Positions 46,115 through 54,227 of a stretch of 64,000 nt of DNA are shown here, in pieces. The position numbers were made by a program, and so were the translations under genes. Source of the stretch: Palsa-504 sp963753195 (GTDB lineage Bacteria > Actinomycetota > Actinomycetes > Streptosporangiales > Streptosporangiaceae); assembly GCA_963753195.1 (NCBI GenBank), contig CAVWBH010000009.1, forward strand, positions 124,001 to 188,000, written 5' to 3'. A model generated the notes under the pieces. That model did not search any database. It was not told the DNA's origin and saw nothing but the letters and a program-made list of their open reading frames with translations. Each line of letters starts with the position of its first letter. The first letter of the stretch is position 1.

Positions 46115-46294
46115 TCACCACAGGTCGCCGCCCGTTAGCACGTAGATGAACGGCACCAGCGGGATAAGGCTGAACAGAGCCCATGCCACTTTCGCGCCGC
46201 CCCCGATATCGCGGCGGGTGGCCAAGTCGATCCAGATGAGGATCACGGCGACGGGATGGAGGAAACAGACCAGGAGCTCGAGGACCTTCTTCAT
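46115..46294 (-). CDS. Small two-helix membrane protein (PLDc_N-like)
   Basis: A 59-residue protein, MKKVLELLVCFLHPVAVILI then WIDLATRRDIGGGAKVAW and ALFSLIPLVPFIYVLTGGDLW. Two transmembrane helices flank a charged turn, and the pattern matches the PLDc_N-type short membrane proteins common in actinobacteria (cardiolipin synthase N-terminal-like). Function unknown; conservation of the C-terminal TGGDLW-like end supports it as real. Confidence 0.75.
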   Translation of the reverse strand: MKKVLELLVCFLHPVAVILIWIDLATRRDIGGGAKVAWALFSLIPLVPFIYVLTGGDLW

Positions 46295-46424
46295 TACCCG
46301 AATCTACCGGGAGCGGCAGGGCCGCCGGTCCGGTCCCTGCGCCTCAGCGCGGGAAGACGCCAGAACTCGCCGGACGCCTGTGCTGGACGCAGCCAGCGGG
46401 CGCGGATCGGATTACAGTTGCCAG

Positions 46425-46805
46425 GTGGCAGGTGATCAGACTGGGCGGGTAGACAGCTGGATCTGGTCGGTACGGCTGGCCAGCACCCGCTCGGCCGCGT
46501 CCGGTGCCTGCCGGGCCGGGCACGTCCGGGTCAACGGGGAACGGGTCAAGCCCGCGCATCCGGTCAAGGCCGGTGATGAGGTGCGGGTGCGCTACGAAGG
46601 ACGTGAACGCGTCGTGGTCGTCCAGCGGGTCATCACCAAGCGTGTCGGCGCACCCGTTGCCGCCGAGTGTTATGTCGACAACAGCCCTCCCCCGCCGCCC
46701 CGCGAGGAGGTTGCCGCGGTGGCTGTCCGGGACCGCGGCACGGGCCGTCCGACCAAGCGAGACCGCCGGATCATGGAGAAGCTGCTCGGGCGGCCGTCCC
46801 GCTGA
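46425..46805 (+). CDS. S4-domain RNA-binding protein (Hsp15/HslR type)
   Basis: A 126-residue protein with an N-terminal S4 domain (VDSWIWSVRLASTRSAASGACRAGHVRVNGERVKPAHPVKAGDEV) and a basic tail ending GRPTKRDRRIMEKLLG. Hsp15 homologues bind stalled 50S subunits with nascent chains. The GTG at 46425 has TACAGT six bases upstream and is probably leaderless. Confidence 0.9.
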   Translation: MAGDQTGRVDSWIWSVRLASTRSAASGACRAGHVRVNGERVKPAHPVKAGDEVRVRYEGRERVVVVQRVITKRVGAPVAAECYVDNSPPPPPREEVAAVAVRDRGTGRPTKRDRRIMEKLLGRPSR

Positions 46806-46835
46806 GCTCGTTTCGCCCGCCACGTGATGTCACCC

Positions 46836-46864
46836 TTAACAACGTGGTAGGCGCAGGGTACGAT
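46836..46864 (+). promoter_or_regulatory. Promoter of the unknown gene at 46924
   Basis: TTAACA (46836-46841) and TACGAT (46859-46864) are 17 bp apart. A near-palindrome ATTGAAATTCAAT (46872-46884) lies just after the expected start site and could be an operator. Confidence 0.5.
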
Positions 46865-46923
46865 GGCAGCTATTGAAATTCAATTATTGACGATGCGGAA
46901 AAACGCCTAACGGAGGATTGAAG

Positions 46924-47397
46924 TTGAGTAAAGATTACCGGGCTACCTCCGTGAACCTGACCGTTGTCCCGGGAAAACGCTATGACTTCAACCCTCATGA
47001 GTTCAGCGGGCGAGTGTCAATTATTCAAGATGAGGTGCATGAACCACCGCAGGAACGCTGGCGAGGTCGCATGACTTGGCTGGCCGTGGACGACAGGCAG
47101 CACGGCATCCGCAAGACGCGGGTTAACGTCCGTCTGGACCGCGAGCAGGCGGTGACCCTAGCCGACGCGATCATCGGACCCCCGGACAGGACTGGCTTGC
47201 TCACCAGGGACGAGGCGGTCAAACGGGTCGCTTTCATGTGCCGGCAATGGGGGATCACCAGTGAAGAACTTGAGGCCGAGCAGGTGATACAAGCGCTCGG
47301 CGGTTTAGTGAAGGAATTCCAGCAGAACTCACCAGATGTGACCAGATCAGCAAGTAGCGTGGTCCCGCCGATTACAACTCAGCGCATCGCAACGTGA
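46924..47397 (+). CDS. Unrecognised protein, TTG start
   Basis: A 157-residue protein I do not recognise. The TTG at 46924 is favoured because GGAGG (46912-46916) is seven bases upstream; the TTG at 46918 is too close. Residues 1-65 look beta-rich (VNLTVVPGKRYDFN, RVSIIQDEVHE, GRMTWLAVDD), and the C-terminal half is helical (TRDEAVKRVAFMCRQWGITSEELEAEQV). No signal peptide or membrane segment. GC is lower than in the flanking genes, which suggests acquisition. Confidence 0.65.
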   Translation: MSKDYRATSVNLTVVPGKRYDFNPHEFSGRVSIIQDEVHEPPQERWRGRMTWLAVDDRQHGIRKTRVNVRLDREQAVTLADAIIGPPDRTGLLTRDEAVKRVAFMCRQWGITSEELEAEQVIQALGGLVKEFQQNSPDVTRSASSVVPPITTQRIAT

Positions 47398-47704
47398 CCC
47401 TACGTAATCCGGGCATCAGACCGGACCGGCGAGGAAGCGCGGGGGCCTCTTTCATATTCAGATCCCGCGGGTTCGCCAGCTATCACGGGTTACCCGCTGG
47501 CGCCGCAGGCGATTTCCGGTGACCGCTCCGGCCGCGCGGCGTGGTCGCCGATGCGATGACCGAGGCCTATTTGGCATTTCTTGTTCCTATATTCCGACCG
47601 GGGCAGGATTCCGGGCTCAGGGCTCGCGGCGGGGAGCAGGGAGCGGCCACGAGCGTAGCGCAGGGGCCGGGCACGACCGCCGCGCAGGCGGTTAGGATCG
47701 CGGC
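47398..47704. other. Intergenic stretch without a recognised gene
   Basis: No supported reading frame. A 7-bp inverted repeat CGCCAGC/GCTGGCG with a 15-base loop lies near 47473-47503 and could end transcription of the unknown gene. Nothing else was seen. Confidence 0.5.
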
Positions 47705-48055
47705 GTGATCACCGGAATACATGCGATCGTGTTCTCCCCGGAAGCTGAGAAGCTCCGCGCGTTCTTCGCGGACGTGGTGGGCATGCCGTCGGTCGACGCA
47801 GGCGGAGGCTGGCTCATTTTCGCTCTCCCCCCGGCCGAGCTTGCCGTCCATCCAGCCGATGGTGCAGGCCGTCACGAGCTTTACCTCATGTGTGACAACA
47901 TCCAGGCCACCCTCGCCGAGCTGAAGGGCAAGGGCGCCGAAGTGGCCCGGGATGTCTCCGATCAGGGCTGGGGGCTTGTCGCGGCCATCCGGCTGCCAGA
48001 CGGCTCGGAGTTTCCCATCTACGAGCCCCGGCATCCATCGCCGCACCGAAGCTGA
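47705..48055 (+). CDS. VOC-family (glyoxalase-like) protein
   Basis: A 116-residue single-domain VOC protein beginning at a GTG: ITGIHAIVFSPEAEKLRAFFADVVG, HELYLMCDNIQATLAELKGKG and RLPDGSEFPIYEPRHP. Metal ligands H6, H/E in HELYLM and E in FPIYEP are kept. Its 3' end overlaps the antisense overrun of the convergent acyl-CoA dehydrogenase. Confidence 0.88.
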   Translation: MITGIHAIVFSPEAEKLRAFFADVVGMPSVDAGGGWLIFALPPAELAVHPADGAGRHELYLMCDNIQATLAELKGKGAEVARDVSDQGWGLVAAIRLPDGSEFPIYEPRHPSPHRS

Positions 48056-49319
48056 CGGACGCACCTCTCGCCGCGGTCAGGGTCCGAGGCGGAAGGGCTC
48101 GCCACAGCATTAGGCCGGCCGGCGGCGATAACGGCGTGAACGCCTTACGGCCCGGATGATCCAGCCGCGGAAGCCCCAGATCATGCTGGGCGATGATGTT
48201 ACGGGTCACCTCGACCGAGCCGCCGGCCAACGCGGTCTCCTGGGCCTGCCGGTGGGCGAAGGCGATCACGCCGTCGCTGATGGCGCCGTCTGCGCCGTAC
48301 GGCAGGACCGCGGCCGGGCCGATCAGGTCGATGAGCTGCTCGCAGCCCAGTCTGGCCACGTCGGAGCCTTTCACCCGGCCCATGGGTCCCGGTGTGACAA
48401 AGCCCGCCTCGGCCTCGGCCAGGATGCGCCCGATCCCGGCCAGGAACACGGTGTCGCCGATCACCGCGGATTCATCCGCGCCCCGGGCGTCCCGGGCCCA
48501 GCGGATGGCGGCCTCGACCGACTCCTCGAGATAACGCATGTGATGGACGCCGCCACTCACATCCGCGAGCTTGCTGGCCTGGCCCCCGAGGTTGTGCTCG
48601 GCATCCAGCGGGCGGCGCAGCACGGACCAGCCGTTGTTGACCTCACCGATGCGGTACCGGTCCGCGACGCGGACGTCTTTGTAATACACGGTGTTGTCCA
48701 GGCCGCCGATCGTGGGCAGCGCATGCCGCTCGATTCCCTCGGAATCGAGCGGCACCAGGAACATGGTCAGCCCATGGTGCTTGGGCAGCGTGGGGTCAGT
48801 CCGCGTGAGCAGGAAGGTGTAGTTAGCGTTCTGGGCGCTGCTGGTGAAGTTCTTCTGCCCGTTGATGACCCAGTCGTCGCCATCGCGCACCGCCTGAGTC
48901 TTCGCTCCGGCGATATCCGACCCCCCGTCCGGCTCGGTGTAACCAAGGGTGAAACGGGCCGTTCCGCGGGCGACCTGCGGCTTCAGCTCGGCGCGCAGTC
49001 CCGGGTCACCGAACGCCTCCACCACTGGCCAGACCAGGCGAGCCGCTCCCCCGTTGACCGGGGCTTCCCGCTTGAGCAGTTCGGTTTCCAGGATCCGGAC
49101 GCACACATCATCGAGCTCGGCGCCGCCGTCCTCGCGCCGCCACCGCGGCCACAGCCACCCCTTGCTGCCCAGGGCGAGGTACAGCCGCTCATCGAAGCCG
49201 CCCCCATGCTCGCGTCTGCGCGCGTGCTGGTCCTCGGCCAGGTGCTCATCGAGGAGCGCCCGGAGCTCGTCGGCGAACGCCTGCTGAGCTTCGGTGAGAA
49301 CAACAGCTGAGAAGTCCAC
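47886..49319 (-). CDS. Acyl-CoA dehydrogenase with nonconserved C-terminal overrun
   Basis: A flavoprotein with LGYTEPDGGSDIAGAKTQAVRDGDDWVINGQKNF and ITS-type FAD segments, then the C-terminal helical domain ending about EVTRNIIAQHDLGLPR near position 48150. Beyond this about 85 residues show no family similarity and are read antisense to the VOC gene, because no in-frame stop occurs before 47886. The GTG at 49319 (VDFSAVVLTEAQ) has AGGAG eight bases upstream. Substrate unknown. Confidence 0.8.
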   Translation of the reverse strand: MDFSAVVLTEAQQAFADELRALLDEHLAEDQHARRREHGGGFDERLYLALGSKGWLWPRWRREDGGAELDDVCVRILETELLKREAPVNGGAARLVWPVVEAFGDPGLRAELKPQVARGTARFTLGYTEPDGGSDIAGAKTQAVRDGDDWVINGQKNFTSSAQNANYTFLLTRTDPTLPKHHGLTMFLVPLDSEGIERHALPTIGGLDNTVYYKDVRVADRYRIGEVNNGWSVLRRPLDAEHNLGGQASKLADVSGGVHHMRYLEESVEAAIRWARDARGADESAVIGDTVFLAGIGRILAEAEAGFVTPGPMGRVKGSDVARLGCEQLIDLIGPAAVLPYGADGAISDGVIAFAHRQAQETALAGGSVEVTRNIIAQHDLGLPRLDHPGRKAFTPLSPPAGLMLWRALPPRTLTAARGASVSFGAAMDAGARRWETPSRLAAGWPRQAPSPDRRHPGPLRRPCPSARRGWPGCCHT

Positions 49320-49538
49320 CTCTGACACTCCTAACCGCGCCCGGGTGCTGGCCGTGTCACACCGCCATGCTTACATGCCCGGCGGGTAATGGAAATATCG
49401 GCCAGCATCCGCTGATGGCGCTGATCCTCCAGGGTGCTCACGGTGAGTGAGAGCACCGCCCGGCTCATGCCCGCCGCACGGCGGCGCCTGCGAGTGCCTC
49501 GACGTCGACGGCGGGGGCCGCCGGGCCGCGCGGCGGAG

Positions 49539-50168
49539 TCAGCCGAGAGATGCGAGGAAGGCGCGCAGCGCGGTCACATTGGTGAATAGGTGGCTGGTGA
49601 TGCCGAGCGCCTCGGCGCCGCGGACGTTCGCCTCACGATTGTCGATGAAAACGGCCTCCGCGGAGGTGATGCCCAGGTCGTTCAGTACATGCTGGTAGAT
49701 CTCGGGGTGCGGCTTGAGCAGGTTGAGTTCGCCGCTGACGTAGCAGGCCGCGAAGAAGTCGCCGAGCGGGCCGTGCCGGAAATAGCTGCCGAAGTCCGGG
49801 CCTGCGTTGGACAGCAGCGCCAACCTGGTCCCGCCGGCCTTGAGGTCGGTGAGGACCTCGATGGTCCCCGGGTTGATGGACAGCCAGCTGCGGAAGTCCG
49901 CGGCCCACAGTTCGTGCACCCGCGCTTCGTCCCAGCTCGCGCCGACGTCATCGGCGATCGCGCGCCAGTAGGCCGCGACGCCGGCACGGCCCTGGTCCAA
50001 GCCGTCCCGGTGGGCGGAGTAGGCGCGCCAGAATGGCTCGCGGTCGTGACCGAACCCGGCCAGGGCAACGATCATCTCCCGGTCGGCGGCTGACGGCGAC
50101 AGGGAGATGACCTCGCCGTAATCGAAGATGACGGACTGACCAGGGAGCGAGATGGGCGCGCGGGTCAC
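49539..50168 (-). CDS. HAD-superfamily hydrolase
   Basis: A 209-residue HAD subfamily IA phosphatase-like protein: motif I VIFDYGEVISL, motif II LLSNAG, motif III KPHPEIYQ and motif IV FIDNREANVRGA. Motif I has Asp-x-Gly in place of Asp-x-Asp, common in this subgroup but of uncertain catalytic effect. It follows the SsuD-like gene by 37 bp on the same strand. Confidence 0.85.
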   Translation of the reverse strand: MTRAPISLPGQSVIFDYGEVISLSPSAADREMIVALAGFGHDREPFWRAYSAHRDGLDQGRAGVAAYWRAIADDVGASWDEARVHELWAADFRSWLSINPGTIEVLTDLKAGGTRLALLSNAGPDFGSYFRHGPLGDFFAACYVSGELNLLKPHPEIYQHVLNDLGITSAEAVFIDNREANVRGAEALGITSHLFTNVTALRAFLASLG

Positions 50169-50205
50169 TCAGGAAAGGTACCTTGACCCCTGGCTTCAAT
50201 GCTGG

Positions 50206-51342
50206 TCACTTGGCCGCTGCGCCGGAGGGAACCGCCGCGGGTGAGGGCTGCCGGTCGCGCCGGCTGACCTCCTCGCGGACCAGCGGGAGCAGGTACCGGC
50301 CATAGTCGATGGCGTCGTCGTAAGGGTCATAGCCCCTGATGAGAATGGTGGTCACGCCGATGTCGACGTAGTCGAGCAGAGCCTGGGCCACCGTCTCCGG
50401 CGTCCCGACCAGAGCAGTGGAGTTCCCGGCGGCGCCGATGGCGGCGGCCAGCGGGGTCCACAGGGCCCGGTCGTGCAACTCGCCCTTGGCCGCCGCGGCC
50501 AGCAGGCGCTGGGAGCCCCGGTTCTGCGGCTGCGCGCCGCCCCCGGCCGGCCGGCGCCACGGGCCGCGGAATTCCTCGATGTTCGCCTGGGTGGTGGCGA
50601 GGATCTGGTGCGCCCGCTCCCAGGCGAGTTCCTCGGTCGGGCCGAGGATGGGCCGGAACGAGACGCTGATCCCGGGCGTATCGGTCCGGCCGGCCGCCGC
50701 GGCGGAGGCCCGCACCGAGGCGATCTGCTCGGCCGTCTCGGCGAGCGGCTCGCCCCACAGGGCGTAGACGTCCGCGTGCTTGCCGCCGACCCGGTACGCC
50801 GGTTCCGAGGAGCCGCCGAAGTACAGCGGGATCCGCGGCTGCTGCGGCGAGCGGACCTCGGCGTAAGAGTCCTCGATCTGGTAGTACCGGCCCTGGTAGC
50901 TGAACGGCGCGTCCGAGGTCCACTCCTGCTTGAGGATGTCGAGGTACTCGTCGGTGCGGTCATAGCGCTCGTCCTTGGGCAGGTGGTCGCCGTCCCGGCG
51001 CTGATCGGGGTCGCTGCCCCCGGTGATGATGTGCACGGCGATCCGGCCGCCGGTGAACTGGTCGAGGGTGGCAAACGTGCGGGCCGCGAGGGTCGGCGCC
51101 ACGAACCCGGGACGGTGCGCGATCAGGAAGCTCAGCCGGTCCGTGTGGCTCGCGGCGTACGCGGCGACCTGCGTCCCGTCCGGCTGGGACGAGCTGTAGC
51201 CGATGAGCACGCGGTCGAACCCGGCGTCCTCGTGAGCGCGGGCGAAGCGTCGCACGTAGTCGCGGTCGACGACCGGCCCGCGGGAGCGGCGGGTCTCTGA
51301 TTGGTCGCGGGTGCTGATCATGCCGATGAACTCGACGGGCAT
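50206..51342 (-). CDS. SsuD-like LLM-class flavin-dependent monooxygenase
   Basis: A 378-residue luciferase-like enzyme starting MPVEFIGMISTRDQSE. ARTFATLDQFTGGRIAVHIITGG, DYLDILKQEW-like YLDILKQEW and LYFGGSSEPAYRVGGKHADVYALWGE are typical of alkanesulfonate and related FMNH2-dependent monooxygenases. It needs reduced flavin from a partner, for which the reductase at 52829 is a candidate. Located 21 bp after the SfnB-like gene, so co-transcribed. Confidence 0.9.
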   Translation of the reverse strand: MPVEFIGMISTRDQSETRRSRGPVVDRDYVRRFARAHEDAGFDRVLIGYSSSQPDGTQVAAYAASHTDRLSFLIAHRPGFVAPTLAARTFATLDQFTGGRIAVHIITGGSDPDQRRDGDHLPKDERYDRTDEYLDILKQEWTSDAPFSYQGRYYQIEDSYAEVRSPQQPRIPLYFGGSSEPAYRVGGKHADVYALWGEPLAETAEQIASVRASAAAAGRTDTPGISVSFRPILGPTEELAWERAHQILATTQANIEEFRGPWRRPAGGGAQPQNRGSQRLLAAAAKGELHDRALWTPLAAAIGAAGNSTALVGTPETVAQALLDYVDIGVTTILIRGYDPYDDAIDYGRYLLPLVREEVSRRDRQPSPAAVPSGAAAK

Positions 51343-51363
51343 TGGTCGGTCCTTCCTCACGGA

Positions 51364-52431
51364 TTACTGATGCGGCCCAGGGTCGGTTGGGCCCTGGCTG
51401 GCCAAGGCGAGGGCCGACTGTCCGGCCGCGGTCACGACGGAGTCGTCCTGCGGTGTGTGTACCCGGGAGCAAAGGACGTCCCGGTAATGCCGTTCCAGCG
51501 GGTATCTCCTGGTCAGGCCGTTGTTGCCGACCAGTGCGACGGCCTGCTCCACCGCCCCGATCGCAGCCCGGGTGCCGGCCAGCTTGGCGATCCCGGCGTG
51601 ACTTGCGGCGAGAGGATCGCCAGCGTCGGCGCGCGCCGCCAGGCCGTTGACCAGGTCAACCGCGGCAGTCAGCGACGCCTCGATCTCGCCGACCGCACTG
51701 ATGAACCGCGGCAGCGTCGCGAGCGGACGGCCCAGAGCGGTAGGGGTCCGCTCGGTCAGGAAACCGGTGAGCCAGTCCCGGGCCGCGCTGGCCACGCCGA
51801 GGTAGAGCGCGGTGATGCCGAGCCCGTTCCAGGCCATCAGGGCGGGGTCGGCCCTCGGGGCCGCGGCCGGCTCGGTCAGGCCGGTGACCGCGTCGGCGGG
51901 CACCGGCGTGTCCGCGAAGATCACGTCGTCGCTCCGGCTGGCCCGCAGCCCCAGGTGGTCCCAGGTGGGCTCGATGGTGATGCCCGGCGCGTCAGACCGC
52001 ACCAGGAAGCTGCCGACCCTCGGGGTTGGCTCGTCGGTGCTGGCCCAGACGACCATCCAGCGCAATCCGACGGCACCGGCGTTGATCAGGACGGGCCGCG
52101 ACACCGATTCCGCGACCACCTCGGCGTACAGCGCCGCAGGCCATGTCTCCTGCTGTGCCTGCGCGGCGTGCTGCAGCAGGGTCATCGCGGTGATCAGGGC
52201 GACCGACGGGTCGCCGCGGCCCAGCGCGTGCAGGATGGCGACGGTCTGGGCCAAGCCCGCGCCTGGACCGCCGTGGCACTCGGCGATGGTCGCCGTCAGC
52301 AGGCCGGCCGCGTGGACGGCCTCGATCCCGGCGGAGGGGAACGACCCGGTCCGGTCATTCTCCTCGGCGCCCGCGGCCAGCGCCGCCGTCACCTCGGGCA
52401 GGCAGCCGAGATCGAGCACCTGGCCGCTCAC
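51364..52431 (-). CDS. Acyl-CoA dehydrogenase-like flavoenzyme (SfnB/DszC-like)
   Basis: A 355-residue protein with acyl-CoA-dehydrogenase fold: LTATIAECHGGPGAGLAQTVAILHALGRGDPSVALI, WDHLGLRASRSDDVIFADTPVP and a C-terminal AVALVGNNGLTRRYPLERHYRDV. Such members act as flavin-dependent monooxygenases in sulfone or thiophene desulfurisation or as sulfur-acquisition oxidoreductases. The GTG start overlaps the stop of a 12-codon open frame (GTGA). It heads a unit with the SsuD-like and HAD genes. Confidence 0.85.
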   Translation of the reverse strand: MSGQVLDLGCLPEVTAALAAGAEENDRTGSFPSAGIEAVHAAGLLTATIAECHGGPGAGLAQTVAILHALGRGDPSVALITAMTLLQHAAQAQQETWPAALYAEVVAESVSRPVLINAGAVGLRWMVVWASTDEPTPRVGSFLVRSDAPGITIEPTWDHLGLRASRSDDVIFADTPVPADAVTGLTEPAAAPRADPALMAWNGLGITALYLGVASAARDWLTGFLTERTPTALGRPLATLPRFISAVGEIEASLTAAVDLVNGLAARADAGDPLAASHAGIAKLAGTRAAIGAVEQAVALVGNNGLTRRYPLERHYRDVLCSRVHTPQDDSVVTAAGQSALALASQGPTDPGPHQ

Positions 52432-52466
52432 TGGGTCCCCACCATGCCGATGATCTCGATGGACAC
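52428..52466 (-). CDS. 12-residue leader peptide, remnant of an LLM gene
   Basis: GTG with GGAGG ten bases upstream encodes VSIEIIGMVGTQ and then TGA. This resembles the start of the SsuD-like protein 1.1 kb downstream (MPVEFIGMISTR) and of LLM enzymes in general. The stop overlaps the GTG of the dehydrogenase-like gene, so ribosomes that translate the peptide can reinitiate on it. It looks like the 5' end of a deleted LLM gene now serving as a coupled leader. Confidence 0.5.
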   Translation of the reverse strand: MSIEIIGMVGTQ

Positions 52467-52828
52467 TGCCGCTGCTCCTCCGGGCCGGTCTGGCGGGACG
52501 ATCCCGATGGCAGCAGGCGATCTGCCGCCGTCTTGTCAATCCTTCTAAATCTACTGTTATTATTGGATTTGGTCTATGCCGGCCGGGATCTCCTCCACGC
52601 CCGCCGGGATCCCCTCGGTATCGCGGCGCTCTGCGCCGCTGGTGGTCTACGGCGAGACCCGGGGCCGGCGGTCCTGGGTCATCGCGTCTCCAATTGGCTA
52701 TTAAACCTAGCGATATAGTCTGATATTATGGCGGAAACAGGTGACGTTCGAAGACGATGGCACCCGGCAGCACCGCACAGCAAGGCGGAAAAGCTATTTT
52801 GCATATCGATACGATAGGATATCGCCCG
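52467..52828. other. Divergent promoter region of the catabolic cluster
   Basis: Intergenic DNA between the leader peptide and the flavin reductase. It includes AT-rich patches (about 52533-52575 with AATCC/GGATT arms, and about 52690-52730 with GATATAGTCTGATATTATGG) that are likely promoters, a doubled GCCGGGATC element near 52580-52612, and the palindrome TATCGATA near 52804. No gene is supported. Confidence 0.5.
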
Positions 52829-53596
52829 ATGGCAGCCGTGGAAGAGTCGCCCGCCCAGATCGGCGCATCTGAGTTCCGGCAGGCGATGGGCCACTTTGCC
52901 ACCGGGGTGACGGTCGTGACGTCGGTAGACGAAGACGGCGAGCCGGTGGGCACCACCGCCAGCGCAGTCAGCTCCCTCTCGCTGAATCCGCCGCTGGTGC
53001 TCGTCTGCTTTGACCTCGGGAGCCTGACGCTACGGGCGATCCGCGGGCACGGCGCGTTCGTGGTGAACGTGCTCGCGGCGCCGCAGCGGCATCTGTCGGC
53101 CAACTTCGCCCGCCGGGGCCTGGCCGCGGCATGGGATGGCGTGCGGCACCGGCCCGGGCCGACCGGAAGCCCGCGGCTGGAGGGGGTACTGGCCGCGCTG
53201 GAGTGCACGGTCGAGAACAGCCTGCCCGGGGGGGATCACGAGATCGTGGTCGGCCGCGTACACGACGTCGAGGTCAGCTACGACGAGGCCGCTCCCCTGC
53301 TGTACTGGCGCGGCACCTACCTGTCGCCGGGAGCCGGGGACGAGCAGCAGTTACCGCCGGCCGTCAGGCCTGGCTGGCGCTGGTCGCGGCCGGGAGCACC
53401 GTCTCCAGCCAGCGGCGCTGGGCGTCCTTGTCGCGGGTCTGCGGGGCCAGGACGAGGTCGGTCAGGCCAGCCTCGGCGTAGGCCCGCGCGGTGTCCCGCC
53501 ACGTGGCGGGATCGAGCTGGTCCGCTTCGACGTGCAGCCGCACCTGCATCGGGAAGTCCTCGGCGCTGCGCCCGGCCTCGGCGAGGCGGCGGGTGA
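52829..53596 (+). CDS. Flavin reductase-like protein with C-terminal overrun
   Basis: A flavin reductase-domain protein: SEFRQAMGHFATGVTVVTS, TTASAVSSLSLNPPLVLVCFD, FVVNVLAAPQRHLS and the terminal PLLYWRGTYLS near residue 175. Typical members end here, but no stop occurs; about 75 arginine/proline-rich residues follow, read antisense to the convergent LLM gene, to 53596. The ATG at 52829 has AGGA nine bases upstream; an ATG at 52757 is an alternative. It likely supplies reduced FMN to the nearby LLM monooxygenases. Confidence 0.8.
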   Translation: MAAVEESPAQIGASEFRQAMGHFATGVTVVTSVDEDGEPVGTTASAVSSLSLNPPLVLVCFDLGSLTLRAIRGHGAFVVNVLAAPQRHLSANFARRGLAAAWDGVRHRPGPTGSPRLEGVLAALECTVENSLPGGDHEIVVGRVHDVEVSYDEAAPLLYWRGTYLSPGAGDEQQLPPAVRPGWRWSRPGAPSPASGAGRPCRGSAGPGRGRSGQPRRRPARCPATWRDRAGPLRRAAAPASGSPRRCARPRRGGG

Positions 53597-54227
53597 GCAT
53601 GCGGCAGTGAGCCGCGGCCGCGTCCGCGGTCATGGCGATGCCGTGCCAGCCGTCACCGCGCGTGAGCACGCGGCGGGTGGCCGGCCCGCCGTTTCCGCCG
53701 ACCAGCAGGCGGAGGCTGCCGGGCTGGTAACGCCCGGGATAGGTCTCGACGCGGTCGAGGGTGAAGAACTCGCCGGTGTACGAGGCCGGTCCCGGCGCCC
53801 ACAGCTGACGCAGCACGTCGATGAACTCGTCGGCGTACTGGCCGCGGTCTTCGAACGCCATCTTCCCGGCCACGTCGAACTCCGGCCGCAGGTTGCCGAC
53901 GCCGACGCCGGCGTCGACCCGTCCGTGGCTCAGCCAGTCGATCGTGGCCAGCTGCTTGGCGGTGACCAGCGGATCGAGGTACCCGAGCACCAGCACGCTG
54001 GTGCCCAGGCGGGCGGTGGTCGTGGCCATGGCCGCGGCGGCCAGCGAGATCAGCGGGTCGTAGTAGTTGCCCGTGCCGAGCCGTTCCTTGACGAAGTCGA
54101 CGTGAACGACGTGATGACTGACCCACAGCGAGCCGGCCCCGAGTGTCTCGGCGAGCACGGCCAGCTCGACGTCATCGCGCGGATCCGCCAGGCCCCAGCT
54201 GTTGGGCAGGACGTAGCCGATGCGCAT
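53364..54227 (-). CDS. LLM-class flavin/F420-dependent oxidoreductase
   Basis: A 287-residue luciferase-like protein starting MRIGYVLPNSWGLADPRDD; LGTSVLVLGYLDPLVTAKQLATIDWLSHGRVDAGVGVG is the family core. The ATG shares a base with the stop of the CoA-transferase (TAATG), so translation is coupled. The 3' end is overlapped by the flavin-reductase overrun. Confidence 0.88.
   Translation of the reverse strand: MRIGYVLPNSWGLADPRDDVELAVLAETLGAGSLWVSHHVVHVDFVKERLGTGNYYDPLISLAAAAMATTTARLGTSVLVLGYLDPLVTAKQLATIDWLSHGRVDAGVGVGNLRPEFDVAGKMAFEDRGQYADEFIDVLRQLWAPGPASYTGEFFTLDRVETYPGRYQPGSLRLLVGGNGGPATRRVLTRGDGWHGIAMTADAAAAHCRMLTRRLAEAGRSAEDFPMQVRLHVEADQLDPATWRDTARAYAEAGLTDLVLAPQTRDKDAQRRWLETVLPAATSASQA

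Noticed and set aside
47886..53596. Stop-codon reassignment as cause of the three missing stops
   Set aside because: TGA, TAA and TAG all end other genes in the window, including tight TGATG, ATGA, GTGA and TAATG overlaps.
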